From positions 744,001 through 808,000 of the forward strand of contig NZ_JAANOW010000001.1 in assembly GCF_011758805.1 (NCBI RefSeq): a DNA stretch of 64,000 nt, written 5' to 3'. This document shows positions 8,203 to 16,793 of this stretch, in pieces (the stretch's first letter is position 1; each line of letters opens with the position of its first letter). The notes beneath the pieces are model-generated. The model was given only the letters and a program-made list of their open reading frames with translations, had not been told where the DNA came from and searched no databases. Source of the DNA: Mycolicibacterium fluoranthenivorans (GTDB lineage: Bacteria; Actinomycetota; Actinomycetes; Mycobacteriales; Mycobacteriaceae). A program made the position numbers and the translations under genes.

Positions 8203-8646
8203 TCAGCCGTTGCTGTAGACCCGGACCGGATCGATGAGCACCGCGGTGCGGCCCTGCTCCCGCATCACCCGGTCGTAGGTGTCCCAGTCGTCGTGGGTGC
8301 CGCCGGCCGCGGCGAAGATGTCGCGCAGTAGCACGCGTAACCGGTCGGGATCCGTCAACCACGGTTGCGGATCGGCCGGGCCGGCCAGTTCGGCGCGGCC
8401 CTCGACGGTGGCCCACTGCCAACCGGACCGGAAAGTCACCGCGATCTGTGGCCGCTCGCGCAGATTGGCCAGCTTCACCGGGCCGTAGGTGACGAACGCC
8501 AACACCGGCGCCCCGGTGGCGGGATGGGGGAGCACTCCCGCGTTGATCAGCGAGGACTGAATCGTGGCGTCGGCGCGCAGGGTGGACACCACCGCGAGGC
8601 CTTGATCCGCGGCGGCCAGCGCGGCCGCCTCCGTCAAAGTCGGCAT
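8203..8646 (-). CDS. FDOR-B / PPOX-fold F420- or flavin-dependent oxidoreductase
   Basis: A 147-residue split-barrel protein of the pyridoxamine 5'-phosphate oxidase-like superfamily. LAVVSTLRADATIQSSLINAG (17-37) and LRERPQIAVTFRSG (61-74) are typical of the actinobacterial TIGR03618-type group, which often uses F420. The substrate cannot be read from sequence. It converges on the sulfatase gene (6-base gap) and lies downstream of the dehydrogenase gene on the same strand. Confidence 0.8.
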   Translation of the reverse strand: MPTLTEAAALAAADQGLAVVSTLRADATIQSSLINAGVLPHPATGAPVLAFVTYGPVKLANLRERPQIAVTFRSGWQWATVEGRAELAGPADPQPWLTDPDRLRVLLRDIFAAAGGTHDDWDTYDRVMREQGRTAVLIDPVRVYSNG

Positions 8647-8680
8647 GGCCCACCCCTTTCGGCATCGTCGAGTTGTGTCG

Positions 8681-9589
8681 TCATGTCACCACATTGGGCG
8701 GGGTGCCGCCCTCGGCATAGATGTCGATCTGAGTGCGAGCGACGACCCAGGCCCGTTCCCACGCACCCTCGGTACTGCCCGCCACATGCGGTGTCAGCAG
8801 CAGACCCGGTGCCTTCCACAAGGGATGCCCCGAGGGCAACGGTTCGGGATCGGTGACGTCCAGGGCGGCGCGCAACCGCCCCGCGTTGAGTTCGGCCAGA
8901 AGCGCGTCGGTGTGTACCGCCCCGCCGCGGCCCGCGTTCACCACCACCGCGCCGTCTCGCAGTTTGCCGAGGAATTGCGCGTCGACCAGGCGGTAGGTCG
9001 ACTTGTCGGCGGGCAGCATGGCCACCACGACATCGGCATCCGGGAGCAGATCGTCGAGGTCGTCGATGATGTGCACCCCGGGACGCGGTCGACGGCCGAC
9101 CATGGTGACCTCGGCCTCGAACGGCGCCAAGCGGGACGCGAGATTGGTCGCGAGATCGCCTGCGCCCAGGATGACGACCCGTTTACCGATCAGCGTCTCG
9201 GTGACCTGAGGCCGCCAGAGCCCGGCGTCCTGTCGATCGCCGAACTCGCGCAGATCCCGGAAGATGGCCAGCAGCGCGGCCACCACCCATTCGGCCGACG
9301 AACCCCCGTGCGCCCCTCGCCCATTGGACAACATGACACTGTCGGGCAGCAGCGGTACCCACTGCTCATAGCCGGCGTTGAGCGTCTGCACCAGGCGAAG
9401 GTTGGGCAGGTCGACGAATCGGGCCCCGACCGCCGGGGCATTCTCGTATCCGACGACGACCACCGCGGCATCCAGTCCCGCCTCCGGCCACGGAGCGCCG
9501 GGCTGATACCGGACGGTCTCAAGATGCGGTGATTCGCCGAGTACCTTGACGCCGATCTCGTCCGGGACCAGGACCTTGCACGTGCTCAC
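8681..9589 (-). CDS. D-isomer-specific 2-hydroxyacid dehydrogenase
   Basis: A 302-residue NAD(P)-dependent enzyme. The nucleotide-binding motif GAGDLA starts at 142, and the catalytic triad of the family is present: Arg221 (NAGRGG), Glu249 (DPEP) and His268 (TPHVAGS). It interconverts a 2-hydroxyacid and a 2-oxoacid; the substrate is unknown. Its ATG overlaps the nitroreductase stop (ATGA), so the two are translationally coupled. A second, distinct family member is at 62.0 kb. Confidence 0.88.
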   Translation of the reverse strand: MSTCKVLVPDEIGVKVLGESPHLETVRYQPGAPWPEAGLDAAVVVVGYENAPAVGARFVDLPNLRLVQTLNAGYEQWVPLLPDSVMLSNGRGAHGGSSAEWVVAALLAIFRDLREFGDRQDAGLWRPQVTETLIGKRVVILGAGDLATNLASRLAPFEAEVTMVGRRPRPGVHIIDDLDDLLPDADVVVAMLPADKSTYRLVDAQFLGKLRDGAVVVNAGRGGAVHTDALLAELNAGRLRAALDVTDPEPLPSGHPLWKAPGLLLTPHVAGSTEGAWERAWVVARTQIDIYAEGGTPPNVVT

Positions 9590-10128
9590 CAGTGCCCCTT
9601 GTGCACGACCTCGCCGAAGGGCCGGCGATCGGGCTTGACGATGGGCCGGAACGGCCGGTCGGCCGGGTATCCGATCCCGAGCAGATAGGACACCAGGTGG
9701 TCTTCGGGTACGCCCAGGATCTCGCGAGCCTTGACCTGATCGCCCACCGACGAGTGGCCGGTACCGATACCGAGATCGGTGGCGGCGATGGTCATCGCCA
9801 AGGTTGCCTGGCCGAGGTCGTACTGATCGATGAGTTTGGTGCGCTCATCCGGCGGCGCCGGCACGACCAGGGCAATCGCGGCCGGCGCCGATGCGATATG
9901 CCCGGCGCCGCGCCACACCGTCGAGAGTTCCTGCAGTGTGTCCCGGTCGGTCACGATGACGAAATCCCAGTGCTGCTGGTTGCGCGCCGACGGCGAGCGC
10001 CAACCCGCTTCGGCGATCCGGTCCAGGTCATCGTCGGACACCGGATCGGGGCGATAGCTGCGCACGTTACGCCGGGCCCTGATCGCATCCCAGGTTTCCA
10101 CTTTCGAACTCCGTTCCTCCACAGTCAA
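9586..10128 (-). CDS. Nitroreductase-family flavoprotein
   Basis: A 180-residue FMN-dependent nitroreductase-fold protein. The N-terminal AIRARRNVRSYRPDPV contains the R-R/S-x-R-x-F/Y motif that binds FMN phosphate, and WRSPSARNQQHWDFVIV is the usual S-P-S-x-x-N-x-Q-P/H-W segment. GIGTGHSSVGD supplies the C-terminal FMN contact. The reduction substrate is unknown. It is the first gene of a two-gene operon with the hydroxyacid dehydrogenase (4-base overlap). Confidence 0.87.
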   Translation of the reverse strand: MTVEERSSKVETWDAIRARRNVRSYRPDPVSDDDLDRIAEAGWRSPSARNQQHWDFVIVTDRDTLQELSTVWRGAGHIASAPAAIALVVPAPPDERTKLIDQYDLGQATLAMTIAATDLGIGTGHSSVGDQVKAREILGVPEDHLVSYLLGIGYPADRPFRPIVKPDRRPFGEVVHKGHW

Positions 10129-10196
10129 AACTGCGCGCAGGCGCCGCGTATTTCATGTATCGGGCCTTGGATTTTCCTGTGACCACACCGGTCGAC

Positions 10197-10823
10197 TCAC
10201 ACTCGCGCTGCGCTGCGCGGATGCTCCAGCCGCAGGATGGCGGCGTCGACGAGGCTCCGGATGATCTCGTCGGTGCTGAAATCGCTGAGCCACAGATTCG
10301 GCGAGTCGCTTCGGTGCAGCATGGCCACTCCATGCAGGGCCACCGACAGTGAGGCCGCAATCCGGTGCGCAGTCTTGCTCGGTGGTGACTGCGGCGCTCG
10401 GCTGCGACAGGCGAGCAACCCGCGGGTCACCGTCTCGAGGGCCTGGCGCGCGGCCGGCGGAATATCGGCCGACTGGGTCATCAGCGCATAGCGCAGCGGA
10501 AACCGCTGCGCGAAGGACACGTACGTCTGGCAACCGAGTATGAGTTTGTCTCGCGGGGTTGCGCCCGGTGCGCTCAGCTCGGTGATCTCGTCGCAGACCT
10601 GGCGCCAGCTGGCCTCGGCCACTGCCATCAGCACCTCGTCGCGGTCGGCGAAATGGGCGTAGACCGACGGGGCCGCGATGCCCGCTTCGCGGGCGATCCC
10701 GCGCAGGGAGACTTCCGCTTCGGTCTGCGCGGCGTCGATGACGCGGGTCGCGGCGGCCAGAATCTCGTCGCGCAGCAGTGCGCCGTGGCCGCGCTGGTTG
10801 CGCCGGCGAGCAGACTGGGACAT
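10197..10823 (-). CDS. TetR-family regulator of the mmpS-mmpL operon (predicted)
   Basis: A 208-residue regulator. The N-terminal helix-turn-helix (SLRGIAREAGIAAPSVYAHFADRDEVL, about 39-65) is typical TetR; the C-terminal ligand domain resembles the TetR_C group with WHG-like ends. It is divergent from mmpS-mmpL, and a 24-bp near-palindrome starts 12 bases upstream of its ATG. The inference is autorepression plus control of the exporter. Confidence 0.87.
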   Translation of the reverse strand: MSQSARRRNQRGHGALLRDEILAAATRVIDAAQTEAEVSLRGIAREAGIAAPSVYAHFADRDEVLMAVAEASWRQVCDEITELSAPGATPRDKLILGCQTYVSFAQRFPLRYALMTQSADIPPAARQALETVTRGLLACRSRAPQSPPSKTAHRIAASLSVALHGVAMLHRSDSPNLWLSDFSTDEIIRSLVDAAILRLEHPRSAARV

Positions 10824-10834
10824 GCCGCCAGCAT

Positions 10835-10858
10835 AACATCCGTAAGTTTACAGATGTT
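10835..10858. promoter_or_regulatory. TetR operator palindrome
   Basis: A 24-bp near-palindrome with arms AACATC-n-GTAA and TTAC-n-GATGTT; 20 of 24 positions are symmetric. It sits directly upstream of the TetR start codon, the usual place for an autoregulatory operator. Confidence 0.65.
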
Positions 10859-10982
10859 AGCTTTCGATTCACCCGGAACCTGCGGACATCGTACCCAACG
10901 GTGCGGCGCGGTGGTTCGGTGTCGGCAACGCCGAATTCCGTGCCGGTCATGAGCTGGCTCACGCTAACTTTACAGTCGTTTC

Positions 10983-10996
10983 CTTACTGTCGTAAG
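10983..10996. promoter_or_regulatory. Second inverted repeat before mmpS
   Basis: CTTAC-TGTC-GTAAG is a perfect 5+5 repeat, next to a related TTTACAGTCG word (about 10969-10978). It lies just upstream of the 17-codon ORF and mmpS and may be a second operator or overlap the promoter. Confidence 0.45.
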
Positions 10997-11006
10997 GTCA
11001 GCCACC

Positions 11007-11060
11007 ATGGTTACCGACCAGGCGCGTAGGTGCGCCGTCGCGAACGGGGTATGGCAATGA
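11007..11060 (+). CDS. Possible 17-residue upstream ORF (mmpS leader)
   Basis: The sequence reads MVTDQARRCAVANGVWQ and stops at TGA 11058, overlapping the mmpS ATG at 11057 (ATGA). An AAGG word lies about 8 bases before its ATG. Its only support is position, a plausible ribosome site and the coupled overlap. It could couple translation of mmpS, or be accidental. Confidence 0.4.
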   Translation: MVTDQARRCAVANGVWQ

Positions 11061-11491
11061 ACGCAGTGGTACGCGCCCTGGCCAGAATCTGGGTACCCCT
11101 GGTCATCGTCCTCGTGGTCGGCGTCGGCGGGGTGATCATCAACCGATTCCACGGTGTGTTCGGATCCGGTCAGGACACCGGCGGCGGACGTGCGGAGAAC
11201 ATCGTCTCGACCGTGCCTAAATACGTGACCTACGAGGTGTACGGACCCGCGGGTACCGCGGGCATGATCAGCTATGTCGACGAGCATGCGCAGTCGCAGG
11301 AGGCGCGGTTCAGCACGCTGCCCTGGACTGTCACCCTGACGACCACGCTACCGAGCGTCTTCGCCAACATCATCGCCCAGGGCGACAGCCCGGAGCTGGG
11401 CTGCCGGATCACCGTCAACGGCGACGTGCGAGATCAGCAGTCCGTCAACGGAACCGACGCCACCGCGTTCTGTCTGGTGAAGGCGGCATGA
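11057..11491 (+). CDS. MmpS-family membrane accessory protein
   Basis: A 144-residue protein with one N-terminal membrane helix (WVPLVIVLVVGVGGVII) followed by a periplasmic beta-domain. KYVTYEVYGPAGTAGMISYVD and the C-terminal CRITVNGDVRDQQSVN are MmpS family hallmarks; the two cysteines (CRI, CLV) are also conserved. MmpS works with the MmpL transporter encoded next. ATG 11057 is preferred because of the overlap with the short upstream ORF; ATG 11051 or GTG 11030 are alternatives. Its stop overlaps the mmpL start (ATGA). Confidence 0.88.
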   Translation: MNAVVRALARIWVPLVIVLVVGVGGVIINRFHGVFGSGQDTGGGRAENIVSTVPKYVTYEVYGPAGTAGMISYVDEHAQSQEARFSTLPWTVTLTTTLPSVFANIIAQGDSPELGCRITVNGDVRDQQSVNGTDATAFCLVKAA

Positions 11492-14385
11492 GCGATGCTT
11501 GCGAGCCGATCATGAACCCGCACGGGCACGGCGCGCCAGGACGCTACCCCCGCCTGGTCCGGACCCTGTCGATACCGATCATCCTGCTCTGGCTGGCTGT
11601 CACCGCCGCGACCAATCTCCTTGTCCCGCAGCTGGAGAAAGTCGGCGCCGATAACGCCGTGTCACTGTCCCCGCAGGATGCACCGTCAGTGATCGCGATG
11701 AAGCACATCGGCGAGAAGTTCGGTGAATTCGGTTCGGACAGCGTGCTCATGGTGGTACTGGAAGGCGACGAACCGCTGGCCGAGCAGGCGCACCGCTATT
11801 ACGGCGCACTGGTACAGCGGCTCCAGGCGGACACCGCGCACGTGGAGCATGTTCAGGACTTCTGGGGCGACCGGATCACCTCGGCCGGATCGCAGAGTGA
11901 AGACGGCAGGGCGGCCTACGTGCAGGTGCACCTCGCAGGCAACCAGGGGTCGGCACAGGGTGTGGAATCCGTCGACGCCGTGCGCCACATCGTCGAGGAA
12001 TCCGACCCGCCGCCGGGGTTGCGGGCCTATGTGACCGGCCAGGCCGCACTGGTCGCCGACACCAACGAGGCCGGCGACAAGAGCATGGTGAAGATGACGG
12101 GCATCACCCTGCTGGTCATCGCGATCATGCTGTTGGTCGTCTATCGCTCGGTGACGACGACGCTGATCGCCCTGCTGGTGGTGCTCACCGAGATGAGCAT
12201 GGCCCGCGGGCTGATCGCGGTGCTCGGCGCGCAACACATCCTCGGGTTGTCGACCTTCGTGGTCAGCATCCTCACCGCGCTGGCCATCGCGGCGGGCACC
12301 GATTACTGGATCTTTCTGCTCGGCCGGTATCACGAGGCCCGCAACGCCGGAGAAGACCGCGAGACTGCGTACTACACGACGTTCTCCGGTGTCTCCCATG
12401 TGATCCTGGGATCGGGGTTGACGATTGCGGGCGCCATGCTCTGTCTGCACTTCACCCGGCTCAACTACTTCAACACCCTCGCCGTCCCCTGCGCACTGGG
12501 CATGCTCGTGATCCTGGTGATGGCGTTGACCTATGCGCCGGCGGTGCTCGCGGTGAGCAGCCGGTTCGGGCTACTGGATCCCAAGCGCGCGACCAAGACC
12601 CGCGGCTGGCGGAGGGTGGGCACCGCGATCGTCCGGTGGCCGGTCCCGATTCTCGCCGCCGCCACGGCCATCGCGCTGATCGGAGTGCTCGCGCTGCCCG
12701 GTTACCGGACCAACTACGACAACCGGCATTACGTACCCGCGGACGTGCCGTCCAATATCGGCAATGCCGCGGCCGAGAAACACTTCTCGGCGGCCCGGAT
12801 GAATCCCGACATGCTGATGGTCGAAACCGACCACGACATGCGCAATTCCCGGGACATGCTGGTACTGGACCGGATCGCGAAGAACATCTTCCGGGTGCCG
12901 GGTATTGCTCGCGTGCAGAGCATCACCCGGCCACTGGGACCTCCGATGGAACACGGGTCGGTGCCGTTCCAGATCAGCGCCCAGGGTGTGACGATGCGCG
13001 AGACACTGCAGTTCCTGAAGGCCCGTCTGGACGATACGCAGACCATGACAGACCATCTCAGTGCGATGATCGCCGTCATGGCGCGCCTGCACGATCTGAG
13101 CGTGCAACTGTCCGATGCCACCCATACCTCGGTGGGCACCGTGCACGACATGCAGGCCACCACGGCTGAATTGCGGGACCGGGTAGCAGATTTCGACGAT
13201 TTCTTCCGGCCGCTGCGTAACTACTTCTACTGGGAGCCGCACTGCTTCGACATCCCGGCGTGTTCGGCGATGCGTTCGGTATTCGAGGCGACCGACAGCG
13301 TGGACACCCTGGCGGAGAACACCAAAGCGCTGGCCGACCAGATGGACAAGGTCGATGCGCTGACCCCGCAGATCGCCGCCCAGATTCCGCCGATGATCAG
13401 CCTGTCCACCAGCGTGCGCGACCTCATGGTCACCATGCACAGCACGTTCGGCGGGATGATCACCCAGATGGAGCAGATGACCGACACGGTGGCGGTGATG
13501 GGGCAGACCTTCGACGACGCGAAGAACGACGACATGTTCTACCTTCCGCCGGAAGCCTTTGCCAGTCCCGACTTTCAGCGCGGCATGGCGTTGATGCTGT
13601 CCCCGGACGGTAAGGCTGCCCGCATCATCATCACTCACGACGGCGACCCGGCCACCATCGAAGGTATCGCCCACGTCGATGCCGAACTACAGGCGGCCAA
13701 GGAGGCGGTCAAAGGCACTCCGCTGGCGAACGCGAAGTTCTATCTGGGCGGAACCGCGGCCACCTACAAAGACATTCAACAGGGCGCGCACTACGACCTG
13801 CTGATCGCGGCGATCGCGGCGATCATCTTGATCTTCGCCGTCATGTTGCTGATCACCCGCGCTTTGGTGGCGTCCGTCGTCATCGTCGGGACGGTGGTGC
13901 TGTCGCTGGCGTCCTCGTTCGGCCTGTCGGTACTCATCTGGCAGTACTTCCTGGGGATCGAGCTGCAGTGGCTGGTGGTGGCCATGTCGGTGATCGTGTT
14001 GCTGGCCGTCGGTTCCGACTACAACCTGCTGGTGGTGTCCAGGATGAAGGAGGAGATACCTGCCGGTCTCAAGACCGGCCTGATCCGGGCGATGGGAGCC
14101 ACCGGTGGTGTGGTGACCGCGGCGGGAATGGTGTTCGCGTTCACGATGATCTCGATGATCGTCAGTGACCTTCGTTCGGTCGGGCAGATCGGTACGACCA
14201 TCGGGTTGGGGCTGCTGTTCGACACGTTCATCGTCCGCTCGTTGATCACCCCGTCGATTGCGGCGTTGTTCGGACGCTGGTTCTGGTGGCCGCTCAAGGT
14301 GCGCAGCAGGCCGGCCCGGGCCTCGCGACCATCGGATCCGGATACCGAACCCGTGCCCGTCCTCGCGGTGGAAGGACAGTCATGA
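11488..14385 (+). CDS. MmpL-family RND transporter
   Basis: A 965-residue inner-membrane exporter of lipids, siderophores or drugs. Topology is the family one: TM1 near residues 24-45, a periplasmic domain, TM2-6 (about 200-390), a second large periplasmic domain rich in helices (about 430-760, LHDLSVQLSD and similar), then TM7-12. The proton-relay Asp-Tyr pairs are present: D272-Y273 (GTDYW) and D844-Y845 (GSDYN). It forms an operon with mmpS (4-base overlap upstream) and a thioesterase gene (4-base overlap downstream). The cargo cannot be inferred; the thioesterase suggests an acyl product. Confidence 0.92.
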   Translation: MSDACEPIMNPHGHGAPGRYPRLVRTLSIPIILLWLAVTAATNLLVPQLEKVGADNAVSLSPQDAPSVIAMKHIGEKFGEFGSDSVLMVVLEGDEPLAEQAHRYYGALVQRLQADTAHVEHVQDFWGDRITSAGSQSEDGRAAYVQVHLAGNQGSAQGVESVDAVRHIVEESDPPPGLRAYVTGQAALVADTNEAGDKSMVKMTGITLLVIAIMLLVVYRSVTTTLIALLVVLTEMSMARGLIAVLGAQHILGLSTFVVSILTALAIAAGTDYWIFLLGRYHEARNAGEDRETAYYTTFSGVSHVILGSGLTIAGAMLCLHFTRLNYFNTLAVPCALGMLVILVMALTYAPAVLAVSSRFGLLDPKRATKTRGWRRVGTAIVRWPVPILAAATAIALIGVLALPGYRTNYDNRHYVPADVPSNIGNAAAEKHFSAARMNPDMLMVETDHDMRNSRDMLVLDRIAKNIFRVPGIARVQSITRPLGPPMEHGSVPFQISAQGVTMRETLQFLKARLDDTQTMTDHLSAMIAVMARLHDLSVQLSDATHTSVGTVHDMQATTAELRDRVADFDDFFRPLRNYFYWEPHCFDIPACSAMRSVFEATDSVDTLAENTKALADQMDKVDALTPQIAAQIPPMISLSTSVRDLMVTMHSTFGGMITQMEQMTDTVAVMGQTFDDAKNDDMFYLPPEAFASPDFQRGMALMLSPDGKAARIIITHDGDPATIEGIAHVDAELQAAKEAVKGTPLANAKFYLGGTAATYKDIQQGAHYDLLIAAIAAIILIFAVMLLITRALVASVVIVGTVVLSLASSFGLSVLIWQYFLGIELQWLVVAMSVIVLLAVGSDYNLLVVSRMKEEIPAGLKTGLIRAMGATGGVVTAAGMVFAFTMISMIVSDLRSVGQIGTTIGLGLLFDTFIVRSLITPSIAALFGRWFWWPLKVRSRPARASRPSDPDTEPVPVLAVEGQS

Positions 14386-15212
14386 CCGGTACCCGGCCGT
14401 TCACCGACCTGCTCGCCTTGGAGGTGCTCGGGGAGGGCCACTTCGGGGCGACGGTGGACCCCATCTGGACCATCGGACCCAAGGTCCATGGCGGCTGCAT
14501 GATGGCGGTGTGCGCCGCCGCGGCCCGGCGCGCGATCGGTGCGGTGGCACTGCAGCCGATTGCCGTGAGCGCCAACTACCTACACGCACCCGATCCGGGA
14601 GCGGTCACGCTCACCACCACCGTGCGCAAACGTGGACGTCAGGTCTGCGTCGTCGACGTCGAACTGCGCCAGCGGGACCGAACCGCGGTGTCGGCGACGG
14701 TCACGCTGGGGCTTCTCGACGTCTCCGCACCGCGCCACCAGGAACCACTGGCCGTCGCCGCGATGGCATCGGCACCACCTGCCGACGCCATCCCCGTCAC
14801 TGCGGACCACCCCATGGGCCAGATCGTGCACGTCGCCAGAGGCTGCGATCTGCGCGTCGATCCGTCCGCGGCGCACTACCTGTCCGGGCGACAGGGCGAT
14901 CCGATCAACCGGATGTGGCTGCGACCTTTCGCCGATGACGAGGCCGACACCGACACCTCATTGCTCTTCGCCCTCATGGCCGGGGATATCAGTGCGCCGG
15001 TCACGATGAACCGCGGCATGTTGGGTTGGGCCCCCACCGTCCAGCTCACCACCTATCTGCGTCGACAGCCGGCCCCCGGCTGGATGCGGGTGCTGGCCAG
15101 CGCCACCGTGCTGGGGGACACCTGGTTCGAAGAGGACCACGTCATCCTCGACGCGGCCGGGCAGGTCGTCGTGCAGAGCAGGCAGCTCGCGATGATCCCG
15201 AAAGGGGCGTGA
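14382..15212 (+). CDS. Acyl-CoA thioesterase-like hot-dog protein
   Basis: A 276-residue double hot-dog protein of the actinobacterial thioesterase family. The N-terminal half has FGATVDPIWTIGPKVHGGCMMAV, with the usual His-Gly-Gly of this family; the C-terminal half repeats the fold (MLGWAPTVQLTTYLRR). It probably hydrolyses an acyl-CoA or trims an acyl intermediate. The ATG overlaps the mmpL stop (ATGA), so it is translationally coupled to the exporter. Related proteins are at 40.2 and 52.5 kb. Confidence 0.8.
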   Translation: MTGTRPFTDLLALEVLGEGHFGATVDPIWTIGPKVHGGCMMAVCAAAARRAIGAVALQPIAVSANYLHAPDPGAVTLTTTVRKRGRQVCVVDVELRQRDRTAVSATVTLGLLDVSAPRHQEPLAVAAMASAPPADAIPVTADHPMGQIVHVARGCDLRVDPSAAHYLSGRQGDPINRMWLRPFADDEADTDTSLLFALMAGDISAPVTMNRGMLGWAPTVQLTTYLRRQPAPGWMRVLASATVLGDTWFEEDHVILDAAGQVVVQSRQLAMIPKGA

Positions 15213-15311
15213 CGGCAGGGCCGAGGTGAACGCCGACGACGGTGCGATCTCGGCGGGGCCTGCGCTTCTCGCGAGGTTGCCAGGGTATCCGGCGGGTAAC
15301 CCAGCTCACAT

Positions 15312-15337
15312 GTTTGCACCGGCGGATCTTCGGGAAT
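15312..15337 (+). promoter_or_regulatory. SigF-type promoter
   Basis: GTTT (15312-15315), a 16-base spacer and GGGAAT (15332-15337) resemble the SigF consensus with one change in the -10 element. It lies 44 bases before the GTG of the Rho-N-domain gene. Confidence 0.5.
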
Positions 15338-15380
15338 GAGAAGACGGCTCAGGATTTGCCGAGGGCGAGGGGGTAGTACG

Positions 15381-15638
15381 GTGCCGAATGCATCGATCAA
15401 GAACGAGGAGCTGTACCAGGAGCTGCGAGAGGAGGGCGACTCCAAGGAGAAAGCCGCTCGAATCTCCAACGCAGTGGCCAACCGTGGGGCGTCCACCGTC
15501 GGCCGCAAAGGTGGGCGGTCCGGGAGCTATGACGCATGGACCGTTGCCGAGCTGCGTAAGCGTGCCAAAGAACTCGGATTGACCGGTTATTCGAACCTGT
15601 CCAAGGACAAGCTGATCGCCAAGTTGCGGGACTACTAG
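15381..15638 (+). CDS. Small protein with Rho_N/SAP-like C-terminal domain
   Basis: An 85-residue basic protein. The N-terminal part (IKNEELYQELREEGDSKEKAARISNAVANRG) matches a conserved actinobacterial small-protein domain; the C-terminal part (AWTVAELRKRAKELGLTGYSNLSKDKLIAKLRDY, about 52-85) is a helix-extended-helix like the Rho-termination-factor N domain or SAP domain, suggesting nucleic-acid binding. The start GTG 15381 (M-P-N-A-S) is preferred over an Arg-rich extension to 15336. A SigF-like promoter precedes it, so it is likely a stress gene. Confidence 0.75.
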   Translation: MPNASIKNEELYQELREEGDSKEKAARISNAVANRGASTVGRKGGRSGSYDAWTVAELRKRAKELGLTGYSNLSKDKLIAKLRDY

Positions 15639-15667
15639 GCACCGGCGGTGCGCAGCGGTTCACGCAC

Positions 15668-16738
15668 TCACGTCGGGACCACTCCGCGCGGCAGGATCAA
15701 CGGCAGGTCGTTGTAGGTGACGATGCCCGGTGCCGCCGCGACGACGGCCGGGATCGCGTTCAGCGGGGGTGTGGCCGTCATGATGTGGCCGAGCACCATG
15801 AACTCCTCCAGCGTGGTCGCCTCGAAGTCCGGTGGCGGTAGGAAGCCGACCTTCATGGTGACCGTCGGCCGGCCGGCCACCTCGATGACCCATCCGTCCT
15901 GATCGATCTGCCAATCGGGCTCCAGGGTCTGGCCCTTGCGCCAGCGCAGGGTCAATTCGACGATGGTGCGCTGGCCGCCGGCTGGATCGTTTTTCAGGCC
16001 CTTCCAGCTGACGAACACCCCGGCTACGCCCCCGGCCGGAATGGTCCAGGACCCCAGGTCCAGGTCAGCGGTCGTCTTCGCATATTCGGCATCGCAGCGC
16101 ACCTCGTCGAACTCGACGCCCAGCGCGTCGCCGATCATCCGCACCGCTTCGCCGAACACCCCGGTGCCGTGCGCGGTCATCGTCGGCAGCTCAGGGTCGT
16201 CGATGGGCCTGCCGAAGCCGACGGGCATCTCGGTCTCGGGGGAGTCGTAGAACGTCGTGTCGGCCGCCTCGTTGACGGTGATCTTGTCGACCCGGTCGCA
16301 GATGCCGGCCGCCACGACGGCCAGCTGGTTGACGTAGCCGGGGCTGATCCCGGACCCGAACATGGTGGATCCGCCACGCCGGCACGCGTCGGCGATGCGG
16401 TCGCGGCCCTCGCCCTGGTTGTGGCCGGTGATGAACGAGGCCGTCGCGACGACGTTGACGCCGGCCTCCAGGATGCGGACCAGTTCATCGACGTCGATCC
16501 ACATCGGGTTGTAGACCACCACGTCGGGCTTGAGCGCGAGCAGGGCGTCGACGTCATTGGTGGCGGTCACCCCGAGGGGGGCGATACCGGCCAGCTGACC
16601 GACATCCTTACCGGCCTTGTCCGGCGACCAGGCGTAGCACCCGATCAACTCCAAGGTGGAATTCCTGGCGATGGCGGCGACGGAACTCTTGCCCACATTG
16701 CCCGTCGTCCACTGCACAACCCGGTACGGCTCGGTCAT
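15668..16738 (-). CDS. DapB-like NAD(P)-binding protein (paralogue 1)
   Basis: A 356-residue protein. VVQWTTGNVGKSSVAAI at residues 6-22 is a Rossmann glycine motif of the dihydrodipicolinate-reductase N-terminal type. The later part (GSGISPGYVNQLAVV; DLPLILPRGVVPT at the end) is typical of a mycobacterial family, often called amine or dihydrodipicolinate reductase-like, not the lysine enzyme itself. The reaction is unknown. It is divergent from a TetR gene with a short shared gap. A paralogue of the same length is at 50.8 kb. Confidence 0.78.
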   Translation of the reverse strand: MTEPYRVVQWTTGNVGKSSVAAIARNSTLELIGCYAWSPDKAGKDVGQLAGIAPLGVTATNDVDALLALKPDVVVYNPMWIDVDELVRILEAGVNVVATASFITGHNQGEGRDRIADACRRGGSTMFGSGISPGYVNQLAVVAAGICDRVDKITVNEAADTTFYDSPETEMPVGFGRPIDDPELPTMTAHGTGVFGEAVRMIGDALGVEFDEVRCDAEYAKTTADLDLGSWTIPAGGVAGVFVSWKGLKNDPAGGQRTIVELTLRWRKGQTLEPDWQIDQDGWVIEVAGRPTVTMKVGFLPPPDFEATTLEEFMVLGHIMTATPPLNAIPAVVAAAPGIVTYNDLPLILPRGVVPT

Positions 16739-16745
16739 GTCGGTG

Positions 16746-16771
16746 AGTTTTTCACGGTCGTGAGAAAAAGA
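16746..16771. promoter_or_regulatory. Inverted repeat between DapB-like gene and TetR
   Basis: The 55-base divergent gap contains TTTTTCAC and GTGAGAAAAA facing each other around a short centre. This imperfect inverted repeat is a candidate operator for the adjacent TetR protein controlling both genes. Confidence 0.45.
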
Positions 16772-16793
16772 AAAGAGGGCTAGTCTCGGCGGG

